A stretch of 64,000 bases of DNA, taken from assembly GCF_025460835.1 (NCBI RefSeq), contig NZ_JAMXAY010000002.1, forward strand, positions 1 through 64,000. Direction: 5' to 3'. The DNA comes from Parapedobacter soli (GTDB taxonomy: Bacteria > Bacteroidota > Bacteroidia > Sphingobacteriales > Sphingobacteriaceae). The notes under the pieces were generated by a model, which was not told the DNA's origin, did no database searches, and was given only the letters and a program-made list of their open reading frames with translations. The translations under genes were made by a program, and so were the position numbers. Below, one piece after another: positions 56,709-64,000 of this stretch (the first letter of the stretch is position 1; each line of letters begins with the position of its first letter).

Positions 56709-58127
56709 ATGGATACTCCACGTAAGCAATTAGATAGACGAACGTTCATTAAACAGTCGGCCGGTGGGGCTGCCCTGTTGGCTGCGGCATCCGCATTTCC
56801 AACCATCGTTCCGGCATCGGTATTCGGCAAAAACGCGCCAAGTAACCGCATCCATATCGGGCAGATCGGTTTTGGCCGTATCGCTAAATCACACGACCTA
56901 CCGGAGGTATTGAAGCACGATTATGTGCGCATCATGGCCGTGGCCGACGTGGACCGTAACCGGGCCGCAGCGGGCAAGGAGTGGTTGGAACAAGAGCAGG
57001 CAAAGAAAAACGGAGGGAAATCACCCGTAGACGTAAAAACGTATGGTGACTACCGTGATTTGATTGCCGATAAAAATATCGACGCCGTAGTAATCAGCAC
57101 GCCGGACCATTGGCACGCACAACCGGCGATGGAAGCCGCGATAGCGGGGAAACACATTTATTTGCAGAAGCCCACCTCGCTAACCATCCAGGAGGGGCGT
57201 ATGATGGCCGATACCGTAGCGCGAAAAGGCGTTGTGTTCCAATTGGGTAGCCAGCAACGCTCGGTACACCCCTGGCCTCAGTTCAAACGGACATGCGAAC
57301 TGGTGCGTAATGGCCGGATCGGTACGGTGAAACGGGTTATCGTTGGGCTCCCGGGCGACCCCGCAGGGGGGAACCCTGCCGAAATGCCTATACCGGATAA
57401 CCTCGATTACGACCGCTGGTTGGGCTCTACGCCGCTGGTGCCTTACACACTCGATAGGGTCCACTCACAAACAGATATTTACGACCGGCCTGGGTGGTTG
57501 CGGTGCGAGCAATTTGGTGCGGGCATGATTACGGGATGGGGCTCACATCACCTGGATATCGCACACTGGGGGTTGGATACCGAGTTGAGTGGGCCACTTG
57601 AAGCCGAAGGTTGGGCTACGTTCCCGACGGAGGGCTTGTGGAACGTACATGGTGACTTCGAAGTGCAGATGCTATATCCGGGAGATGTGGTCATGCAAAT
57701 CAGTGGAAAATATCCGAACGGTGTCCGGTTTGAAGGAACGGAAGGCTGGATATTCGTGTCGCGGGGTAATGTAGGGGTTACCGCTACCGACCCCGGTGCA
57801 GCCGATGGTAAGGAGAACGAGGCGTTCAAAGCGAGCGACAATAAGATACTCCAATCGGTGATCGGCGAAAATGAAACTAAGCTTTATGAAAGCCCCGAGC
57901 AGCATCAGAATTGGCTAGAATGTATCCGCAATGGTAAGCAAACCATCAGCCATGTCGAAATCGCACACCGTTCAGGATCGGCCTGCCTAATTGCCCATGC
58001 CGCGATGAAACTGGGGCGCAAACTGCGGTGGGACGCCAGTAAAGAACAGTTCATTGGCGATGACGAAGCGAATGCACTGCTCTCGCGCCCGCAGCGATTC
58101 CCCTATGGGACGTCGTATGTTGGGTAG
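56709..58127 (+). CDS. Gfo/Idh/MocA family oxidoreductase, Tat-exported
   Basis: 472-aa NAD(P)-type sugar oxidoreductase. A twin-arginine-like start (LDRRTFIKQSAGGAALLAAA) points to export with bound cofactor. The dinucleotide motif is IGQIGFGRIAKSHDLPE, followed by VADVDRNR and the catalytic-lysine region HIYLQKPTSLTIQEG. A C-terminal domain has GAGMITGWGSHHLDIAHWGL. It probably oxidises a 3-position or C1 hydroxyl of a glycoside in the periplasm; neighbours ThuA and PmoA-like support 3-keto-sugar chemistry. Confidence 0.92.
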   Translation: MDTPRKQLDRRTFIKQSAGGAALLAAASAFPTIVPASVFGKNAPSNRIHIGQIGFGRIAKSHDLPEVLKHDYVRIMAVADVDRNRAAAGKEWLEQEQAKKNGGKSPVDVKTYGDYRDLIADKNIDAVVISTPDHWHAQPAMEAAIAGKHIYLQKPTSLTIQEGRMMADTVARKGVVFQLGSQQRSVHPWPQFKRTCELVRNGRIGTVKRVIVGLPGDPAGGNPAEMPIPDNLDYDRWLGSTPLVPYTLDRVHSQTDIYDRPGWLRCEQFGAGMITGWGSHHLDIAHWGLDTELSGPLEAEGWATFPTEGLWNVHGDFEVQMLYPGDVVMQISGKYPNGVRFEGTEGWIFVSRGNVGVTATDPGAADGKENEAFKASDNKILQSVIGENETKLYESPEQHQNWLECIRNGKQTISHVEIAHRSGSACLIAHAAMKLGRKLRWDASKEQFIGDDEANALLSRPQRFPYGTSYVG

Positions 58128-58150
58128 TCATAAGTCGTAAGTCATAAGTT
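58126..58150. repeat. short AGTCATAAG / AGTCGTAAG direct repeats
   Basis: Three near-identical 9-mers in the gap between the two oxidoreductase genes. Similar low-complexity words (CAGTCATCAGTCA) lie at 15488-15500. They look like a dispersed intergenic repeat type. Confidence 0.5.
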
Positions 58151-58174
58151 AAATATCCAAATAGCGAAGAATAG

Positions 58175-59566
58175 ATGAAGAAAAAATACGGGCTGGTCTC
58201 ATGTATAGCGATTGCCTGCCTTGCAGCATGCAGCACAAGCCATAATGATATGCATCGGAAAGATATCCAATTAATTACCGTAGCACCGGGACATTTCCAC
58301 GCGGCATTGGTGCAAAAGACCATGTATCCGCAAGTGGATAGCGTAGTGCATGTGTACGCGCCGGAGGGAAGTGAGTTGCAAGCTCACCTAGCACTGATAG
58401 ACCAATATAATACACGCGACACCGACCCAACTCGTTGGGATGAGGTTGTGTATTCGGGGCCTGATTTTCTGAAGAAAATGTTGGCAGAGCGGAAAGGTAA
58501 TGTCGTTGTGCTGGCAGGCAATAACCGCGATAAAATTGATTACATCACCCAATCTATCGATGCCGGATTGAACGTGCTTGCCGATAAGCCCATGGCAATC
58601 AATCCCGCAGGCTTTTCAAAATTGGTCGATGCTTTTGCTAAGGCAGAAGAGAATAATGTGCTGCTATATGACATCATGACCGAGCGCTACGAAATCAACA
58701 CGATGTTGCAAAAAGAGCTATCGCAAATCCCCGATTTTTTTGGTGAGCTTGAAAAAGGCACTGCGGAAAACCCGGCCATCACGAAGGAGAGCGTACACCA
58801 TTTCTTCAAGGAAGTATCGGGCAAGCCGTTGGTACGACCCACGTGGTTTTATGATACGCAGCAGCAGGGCGAAGGGCTGGTTGATGTAACTACCCATTTG
58901 GTAGACCTGGTGCAGTGGGAAAGCTTCCCAGGTGAGATTATTGACTATGAGGGGGATATTGAGCTGATAACGGCCAGGCGGTGGCCAACGGTGCTAACCC
59001 CTGCCCAGTTCCAGCGTTCGACGGGGCAGCAGGAGATACCTGGGTTCCTTACCGAAGTAGTCAACCAAGATGGTAACCTCGCGGTATTCGCTAATGGTGA
59101 AATCAATTATAAGTTGAAAGGAGTGCACGCGAAGGTGTCTGTGATCTGGAATTTTGAGGCGCCGCAAGGTACGGGCGATACCCACTACTCGATTATGCGC
59201 GGGACGTATGCTAACTTGATTATCAAGCAAGGGGCTGAGGAGAGTTATAAGCCCGTGCTGTATGTGGAGTCTACAGGCGCGCGTGACGAGGCTGCATTCG
59301 AAACCGCCTTGGCTCAGGCTATGGACCAATTGGAAAATACTTATAACGGTTTGGGATTCGAGCGGTTGGCTCCAGGCCGGTATCGGATCAGCGTAAGCCC
59401 CTCGCTGGTTACTACGCATGAAGAGCATTTCGCACAAGTGGCTGAAAAATACCTGGGCTTCCTGCATGCGGGTGCGATGCCTGAATGGGAAGTTCCCAAT
59501 ATGATCGCTAAGTATTATTTAACAACGAAGGCACTTACGGAAGCTGAGACTGTCGCCGCACCGTAA
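58175..59566 (+). CDS. Gfo/Idh/MocA-like oxidoreductase lipoprotein
   Basis: 463-aa lipoprotein (lipobox CLAACSTS) of the oxidoreductase family with a putative-oxidoreductase C-terminal domain (EDDxTTHLVDL-like QQQGEGLVDVTTHLVDLVQWE). N-terminal part has LITVAPGHFHAALVQKTMYP in place of a clear glycine-rich motif, so cofactor binding is uncertain; ADKPMAINPAGF keeps the lysine-proline of the family. It follows its partner after a 47-bp gap that holds short AGTCATAAGTCGTAAGTCAT repeats. Likely part of the same sugar pathway. Confidence 0.87.
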   Translation: MKKKYGLVSCIAIACLAACSTSHNDMHRKDIQLITVAPGHFHAALVQKTMYPQVDSVVHVYAPEGSELQAHLALIDQYNTRDTDPTRWDEVVYSGPDFLKKMLAERKGNVVVLAGNNRDKIDYITQSIDAGLNVLADKPMAINPAGFSKLVDAFAKAEENNVLLYDIMTERYEINTMLQKELSQIPDFFGELEKGTAENPAITKESVHHFFKEVSGKPLVRPTWFYDTQQQGEGLVDVTTHLVDLVQWESFPGEIIDYEGDIELITARRWPTVLTPAQFQRSTGQQEIPGFLTEVVNQDGNLAVFANGEINYKLKGVHAKVSVIWNFEAPQGTGDTHYSIMRGTYANLIIKQGAEESYKPVLYVESTGARDEAAFETALAQAMDQLENTYNGLGFERLAPGRYRISVSPSLVTTHEEHFAQVAEKYLGFLHAGAMPEWEVPNMIAKYYLTTKALTEAETVAAP

Positions 59567-59582
59567 CAGGCAGCGCGACGGT

Positions 59583-60629
59583 CTATCCGTTCAGCCGGAT
59601 TCCGATACCCGGTGTATCGGGCAAGATTACTTTACCTTTTACCACTTCCATGCCGCGGTAAATATCATTGCTGGTGAGGAGCGCGCCATCCAGGTCAGCC
59701 CAATCGACTACTGGCGACAACTGTGCCGCGGCGGAAATGGCGCACGATGTCTCGGTCATACAACCCAGCATCACTTTCATATCGAGCGCGCGCGCCAGTT
59801 CGGCCATCCGGTGGGCTTCGCGCATGCCGGTGCATTTCATCAGCTTGATATTGATGCCACTGTACACACCAAATGCACGGCGGACGTCTTCCAGTCGTTG
59901 TACGGCTTCATCCCCTACAGTCGGTATCGGGCTGTTTTCGGTAAGCCATGCATTGTCGTCCACCTGCTCTTTTGGCATGGGTTGTTCGAGGAATACAACG
60001 CCGCGTTCGGCTAGCCAATGGGCCATTTCCAGTCCTTCCTCCCTTTGTTTCCATCCTTGGTTCACGTCGGCGCACAATGGTTTGTCCGTGACCTCTCGGA
60101 TTGTTTCGATCATCATCTTATCGGTATCAAGACCCAGTTTCACTTTGAGTATTTTATAAGGTGCTGCTTCGAGCACTTTCTGCCGTACTACATCTGCCTT
60201 GTCTATGCCGATGGTAAAGGAAGTGTTTGGCGTATCTGCCGGATTGTATCCCCATATCCGATACCACGGTTGGTTCATGAGTTTCCCCAAAAGGTCGTGA
60301 AGTGCAATATCGACCGATGCTTTAGCTGCGGTATTCTTGGGTGCAAGTTCGTCGATATAAGTTAGAATATCGGCAGTATGGAAGGGGTCGTTGAATCCCG
60401 AAAGGTCCACCCGGTCTAGGAATGCCGATACACTTTGATGGGACTCGCCGAGGTACGGTGGCATCGATGCCTCGCCATAACCGACGGTTCCATCGTATTC
60501 CAATTCGGTGAGAACAACCGGTGTCGTGCTACGCGAGCCTGCCGCAATGGTAAACACATGGCGGAGCTCGAGGGTATATGGGCGGTATCTCAACGTAAAT
60601 TTTCCGAATTTCCGTGTGATGGCTTGCAT
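59583..60629 (-). CDS. dipeptide epimerase (enolase superfamily)
   Basis: 348-aa enzyme of the L-Ala-D/L-Glu epimerase group that acts on murein-derived or other dipeptides. Barrel motifs are visible: KVKLG (KxK base) near 170, the metal ligands in ADVNQGW, FLEQP and VGDEAVQ, and the second base lysine in INIKLMKCTG. The capping domain occupies residues 1-120. It is 2 bp downstream of the NlpC/P60 hydrolase gene on the same strand, a pairing known from murein peptide recycling. Exact dipeptide specificity is not readable. Confidence 0.92.
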   Translation of the reverse strand: MQAITRKFGKFTLRYRPYTLELRHVFTIAAGSRSTTPVVLTELEYDGTVGYGEASMPPYLGESHQSVSAFLDRVDLSGFNDPFHTADILTYIDELAPKNTAAKASVDIALHDLLGKLMNQPWYRIWGYNPADTPNTSFTIGIDKADVVRQKVLEAAPYKILKVKLGLDTDKMMIETIREVTDKPLCADVNQGWKQREEGLEMAHWLAERGVVFLEQPMPKEQVDDNAWLTENSPIPTVGDEAVQRLEDVRRAFGVYSGINIKLMKCTGMREAHRMAELARALDMKVMLGCMTETSCAISAAAQLSPVVDWADLDGALLTSNDIYRGMEVVKGKVILPDTPGIGIRLNG

Positions 60630-60631
60630 GG

Positions 60632-61888
60632 TTATTTTCTTTTTTTATCGGTGGCTGAAAGATAAAAAGGATTCGATGAAATAGCTTGGAGGGCCGGGTC
60701 TTCCTGACCGACGTAGCGGCGTGCACTCACCAACGTTCGCGACTGGAAATCGCTGTAGTTCGGTGCGTCCGGTAACATGCTGTTGATTCGTACTGTTCCC
60801 GCAGAATGGATGAATTCGCCGTTGCCCAAGTACAGCGCCACGTGCGTAATCCTGGCGTCGGGCGACCGCCCTTTGCCGGATGCGAAAAAGAGTAAGTCGG
60901 CCGGTCGCAGGTTCCGCAGGGCCTTATCGGTGTCTAACGTGTCGGCCGATAATATATCGATGGGCTCACCCACAAGCACCTGTTGAGATGCATCCCGCGG
61001 GATGATGATGCCATTCATAAAATAGGCGGTTTTGGTGAAACCACTGCAATCCACGCCTTTTACCGACGTGCCACCCCAAAGATAGGGGACACCCATCATG
61101 GATTTTGCAATGGCTAGTATGTTTTCGCCGGTTAGATCCCTGGTGCCCAACCATTCGTCGAAAGGACGGACCAACGCCTGGTCGATATAAGCAAGGCGCC
61201 CATCCGGATATTTAACATGGTAGAATCCGCCGGTTTGCCCCAATGCAACCAGTAAGTCGCCCATAACCAGATCAGACACACGTAACGACGTGGCATCAGC
61301 CTGTGTATGGGAGTGCCCGAAGTCGGCGGTGAAGATGACCTTTTTGGCCGATTTCCACTCCTCAGCCCCTTCGATAGGAACGGGAGTGATGGAAGAAGTG
61401 CTCACCCAAGCAATATAGCCTTCCGGTGTCCGAACCCGATAGTATCCATTTTGCTGCTGGAGTAAATCGACCGTCGTACCCAATAATACCTGCGAAGCTA
61501 GCTCAGCCTGGTTGCGCGGTGATACGCGCAAATTTGCCACCGAAAGGTTGACAATACCCTGAATATTCTTCCCCACACTGCTGTCGGGCAATAGATTTAT
61601 CGTTATCTTTGTTTCGGAGACACCAGCGTTGGCAAGCGACCGGCGGAAAGCATCCCGAGCCTCCGGTTCTGTAGTGATTATGCTATACTGCTGGAAGGGG
61701 GCCTCTGGTATATGCAGCTCAAAAAGGGCTGTGCGCGCATCGGGGGCGTATTGGATTTTTATATCTTCGACAGTGTGCTTGATTTTATAGTACTCGGCAG
61801 AATCCTGCAAATGGGTATGGGCATTGGCCGATAAACCGACAATACAGAAAAATGGTGATAACAGGCGTATATAAAGGGCTTTCATCAT
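60632..61888 (-). CDS. C40 (NlpC/P60) murein peptide hydrolase with SH3 domains
   Basis: 418-aa exported protein: signal peptide ending SANAH, an N-terminal domain to about 120, two bacterial SH3 segments (about 125-175 and 195-245), then NlpC/P60 with the catalytic Cys in GGTSVKGVDCSGFTKTAYF, His in ITHVALYLGNGEFIHSAG and polar third residue after it. This is the layout of YkfC-type gamma-D-glutamyl-diamino-acid endopeptidases, which release L-Ala-D-Glu for the epimerase encoded next. The second Met is an alternative start. Confidence 0.92.
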   Translation of the reverse strand: MMKALYIRLLSPFFCIVGLSANAHTHLQDSAEYYKIKHTVEDIKIQYAPDARTALFELHIPEAPFQQYSIITTEPEARDAFRRSLANAGVSETKITINLLPDSSVGKNIQGIVNLSVANLRVSPRNQAELASQVLLGTTVDLLQQQNGYYRVRTPEGYIAWVSTSSITPVPIEGAEEWKSAKKVIFTADFGHSHTQADATSLRVSDLVMGDLLVALGQTGGFYHVKYPDGRLAYIDQALVRPFDEWLGTRDLTGENILAIAKSMMGVPYLWGGTSVKGVDCSGFTKTAYFMNGIIIPRDASQQVLVGEPIDILSADTLDTDKALRNLRPADLLFFASGKGRSPDARITHVALYLGNGEFIHSAGTVRINSMLPDAPNYSDFQSRTLVSARRYVGQEDPALQAISSNPFYLSATDKKRK

Positions 61889-62015
61889 GGGATATGTTTC
61901 CTACGAAGTTAGGTTATAAATCGTTACTGTACAATTTTTATGGTAAAATCATTCGTTGATACTGTAATGTCGCACGAATATGCAAGGCGCCTGGCGTGAA
62001 ACAAGAAAATAGGGA

Positions 62016-63041
62016 ATGATTAACAGACGGTTATTTATAAAGGCCGGGGCACTGGGGGCTTCTGCTCTTTCGGTTGTCGGCTTGGCATCGGCGCGTAACG
62101 AAAAGTCACGTTCGAACGCCAGAACCAATAAGCCCATCGTAATAGCTACTTGGGATTTCGGTGTAGCTGCCAATCAAGCGGCTTGGACGGTATTGGCGAG
62201 CGGGGGGCGTGCATTGGATGCTGTAGAGACAGGCGTGCGTGTGCCGGAAGCGGACTTGGCCAACCCAACAGTCGGGAAAGGCGGGTATCCCGATCGTGAT
62301 GGGCATGTCACACTTGATGCATGTATCATGGACGATAAAGGCAACTGTGGTTCCGTCGCCGCGTTGGAGCATATTGCCCATCCCATTTCCGTGGCGCGAC
62401 TGGTGATGGAAAAGACACCTCATGTGATGCTTGTCGGTGAAGGTGCGCTGCAGTTTGCCCTGGCAAACGGTTTTGAGCAGGAGAAACTCCTTACGCCCGA
62501 AAGCGAAGCTGCTTGGAAGGCTTGGCTGAAGAAAGGTAAATATGAGCCCGTTATCAATATTGAAAATAAGTCGTTTACCAGCGATAGGCTACCGGGCAAC
62601 CGATACAACCACGATACCATCGGTATGCTGGCGTTGGATAGCAGCGGCAATCTTTCCGGCGCCTGTACCACGAGTGGTATGGCGTTCAAGATGCGGGGCC
62701 GGGTGGGCGATAGCCCCATTATCGGTGCGGGCCTTTACGTGGATAATGAAGTGGGTGGAGCTACGGCCACTGGGGTAGGCGAGGAGGTAATCCGTACGGT
62801 GGGCAGTTTTCTGGTCGTTGAGTTGATGCGCCAAGGGATGTCGCCCCGCGAGGCGTGCCGCGAGGCGGTAGTACGCATCATCAAAAAGAAGCCCGAAACC
62901 GCAAAGAAAATCCAGGTCGGCTTTCTGGCCTTGAATAAGCAAGGCGAGTATGGTGCATTTTCATTGCAAAAAGGCTTTTCTTATGCTGTTTGCGATGCAA
63001 AGCAGCAGGATCTGCTGATGGATGGAGAGAGCGTGTATTGA
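62016..63041 (+). CDS. N4-(beta-N-acetylglucosaminyl)-L-asparaginase family hydrolase, exported
   Basis: 341-aa Ntn hydrolase of the glycosylasparaginase/isoaspartyl peptidase family. A Tat-like or signal start (MINRRLFIKAGALGASAL) indicates export. The self-cleavage site is NHDTIGMLALD, where Thr becomes the new N-terminus and nucleophile; GACTTSGMAFKMRGRVGDSP and GAGLYVDNEVGGATATG form the substrate site. It probably splits GlcNAc-Asn left from N-glycans, which would fit the GH92 mannosidase elsewhere in the window. Divergent from the NlpC/P60 gene. Confidence 0.92.
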   Translation: MINRRLFIKAGALGASALSVVGLASARNEKSRSNARTNKPIVIATWDFGVAANQAAWTVLASGGRALDAVETGVRVPEADLANPTVGKGGYPDRDGHVTLDACIMDDKGNCGSVAALEHIAHPISVARLVMEKTPHVMLVGEGALQFALANGFEQEKLLTPESEAAWKAWLKKGKYEPVINIENKSFTSDRLPGNRYNHDTIGMLALDSSGNLSGACTTSGMAFKMRGRVGDSPIIGAGLYVDNEVGGATATGVGEEVIRTVGSFLVVELMRQGMSPREACREAVVRIIKKKPETAKKIQVGFLALNKQGEYGAFSLQKGFSYAVCDAKQQDLLMDGESVY

Positions 63042-63156
63042 TTTGAAGGGCAAAGCGCAAAAAGCAACGTGCTGAAACTCCAAAAGTTTCTAAAAAACCA
63101 GGTCGATTTGCTGAAGCGTTGGCAAATTTGTTAACTTTGGGCCGCTTCTACTCGCC

Positions 63157-64000
63157 ATGGGGAATGCTAAACCAGATAAACGAATAAGGAATCGGGCGCT
63201 ATGTATGCTGATGTTAATGCTGATGACGGCAATCCGTCTTGATGCATCGCCCTATCGCCATGCCCAGGTGCTTCCCGGCGTAGACAAGCATCACACCATG
63301 ATACAAAGGGCTACCAAAGATCCCTTTGGCATGGTATGGATGCTTTCCGGTGGCCTGATTTCGAGGTTTGACGGTGTTTCTGTCACCCCGTTGGCAAAAC
63401 TTTACGGAAAGGAACTGCCGTTTTACGAAGCTGATGATCTGCATGCCGACCCGTGGGGGCGCCTGTGGATCAGTACGCGCAACGGACTTAAGATTTTTGA
63501 CTTGAATACGTGGTCGTTCGCTGGCCGCGACCATCCCATGGAGGAGCTGGCGGGACGGCAGGTGGTTTCTTTTTTCGCAGCCGATGATGTGTTTTACATG
63601 GCGGATAGGCGTGGCAATGTATGGCTGGTCGGTGAGCGTGACGCGCGGTTGCTTTTCCGGTTCGATCCCTATGCAGTTTTCGAGCGCCGTCCGGTGGGCA
63701 GGCTTCTCGTGGCCGATCGTGACGGGGTGTGGCTGGCCTTCGGCGACAACTTGTATGGATATGACCTCGCGACGGGCAAGCAGACCGTTTCAAGGTTCCC
63801 TGACGGTCTATTCAGTCGCATGGAAGATTTACTGCCAGTTGACAACGGTGTCCTGATCCGCATTTATTCGCAGGGTTATTACGTGTATGACGGGGCAGCG
63901 TTCCGTGCCCTGCCACGTCCCATTTTTCCCACACGTGATTTTACTAACTGGAACCACTGGTCGTTTGAAACGGACGATAAGGTGGTCATTTTTCACGAGA
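63157..64000 (+). CDS. two-component-type propeller sensor, N-terminal part (runs off the window)
   Basis: Open frame with no stop before the window end. It begins MGNAKPDKRIRNR, a signal-like hydrophobic stretch (LCMLMLMLMTAIRL) and then beta-propeller repeats with reg_prop-like motifs (PFGMVWMLSGGLISRFDG, PWGRLWISTRNGLKIFD, DGVWLAFGDNLYGYD). This is the periplasmic sensor of hybrid two-component or similar regulators common in Bacteroidota. The output domain lies outside the window, so its class cannot be told. An ATG at 63157 is taken as start; no homologous reference was available. Confidence 0.8.
   Translation, partial: MGNAKPDKRIRNRALCMLMLMLMTAIRLDASPYRHAQVLPGVDKHHTMIQRATKDPFGMVWMLSGGLISRFDGVSVTPLAKLYGKELPFYEADDLHADPWGRLWISTRNGLKIFDLNTWSFAGRDHPMEELAGRQVVSFFAADDVFYMADRRGNVWLVGERDARLLFRFDPYAVFERRPVGRLLVADRDGVWLAFGDNLYGYDLATGKQTVSRFPDGLFSRMEDLLPVDNGVLIRIYSQGYYVYDGAAFRALPRPIFPTRDFTNWNHWSFETDDKVVIFHE

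Overview
The window comes from a Bacteroidota chromosome, most likely a member of the Sphingobacteriaceae with mid-range GC (Parapedobacter/Olivibacter-like; the genus cannot be fixed from sequence alone). The evidence is SusC/SusD pairs, a type IX secretion C-terminal domain, promoters of the TTTG / TAnnTTTG type, few Shine-Dalgarno sites, and an alternative complex III plus caa3-type oxidase operon in typical order.

Layout. 88-1860: aminopeptidase P. 10163 down to 2211 (minus strand): ROK regulator, SusC, SusD and an M81 peptidase, a nutrient-uptake locus. 10421-12419: methyltransferase and NagX-like membrane protein. 12420-18120: an accessory island with an orphan antitoxin and deleted PIN toxin, a long partly decayed CRISPR array, two tracrRNA copies, a nuclease-dead Cas12f-like protein, a sigma-factor-like protein and an XRE regulator. 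18206-20876: rpsO and pnp. 21016-24408: GH92 mannosidase and LacI regulator. 24523-28563: two secreted proteins (type IX cargo and a collagen-like protein). 28861-29358: MsrB. 29772-46542: respiratory operon actABCDEF-coxBA-ctaA-ctaB-coxC-coxC2-coxD-sco-DUF420. 46561-54651: small protein, mtgA, mutS, dihydroorotase, LD-carboxypeptidase, M14 peptidase. 54818-59566: DUF6807/PmoA, ThuA and two Gfo/Idh/MocA proteins (sugar or glycoside degradation). 59583-63041: dipeptide epimerase, NlpC/P60 hydrolase and glycosylasparaginase. 63157-end: partial propeller sensor.

The outstanding item is the island at about 13.0-17.7 kb. On the minus strand, from a perfect Bacteroidota promoter, it reads: sigma-like protein (tandem sigma-4-like modules), a Cas12f homologue lacking RuvC catalytic residues and the C-terminal zinc finger, a tracrRNA, then an array of about two dozen repeat units kept on a ~66-bp register. 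The tracrRNA has a hairpin like that of Cas12f tracrRNAs, a second hairpin supported by a compensatory base change between two copies, and an anti-repeat complementary to the most conserved part of the repeat. No adaptation genes or nuclease are present. The natural reading is an RNA-guided sigma factor: Cas12f binds DNA through the guide and the partner sigma brings RNA polymerase. Nuclease-dead Cas12f homologues paired with ECF sigma factors have, to my recollection, been described recently in Bacteroidota; what looks unusual here is the long decayed array, recurrent spacers resembling dispersed intergenic repeats, the second tracrRNA forming a stand-alone guide unit, and the XRE gene with a palindrome over the sigma promoter.
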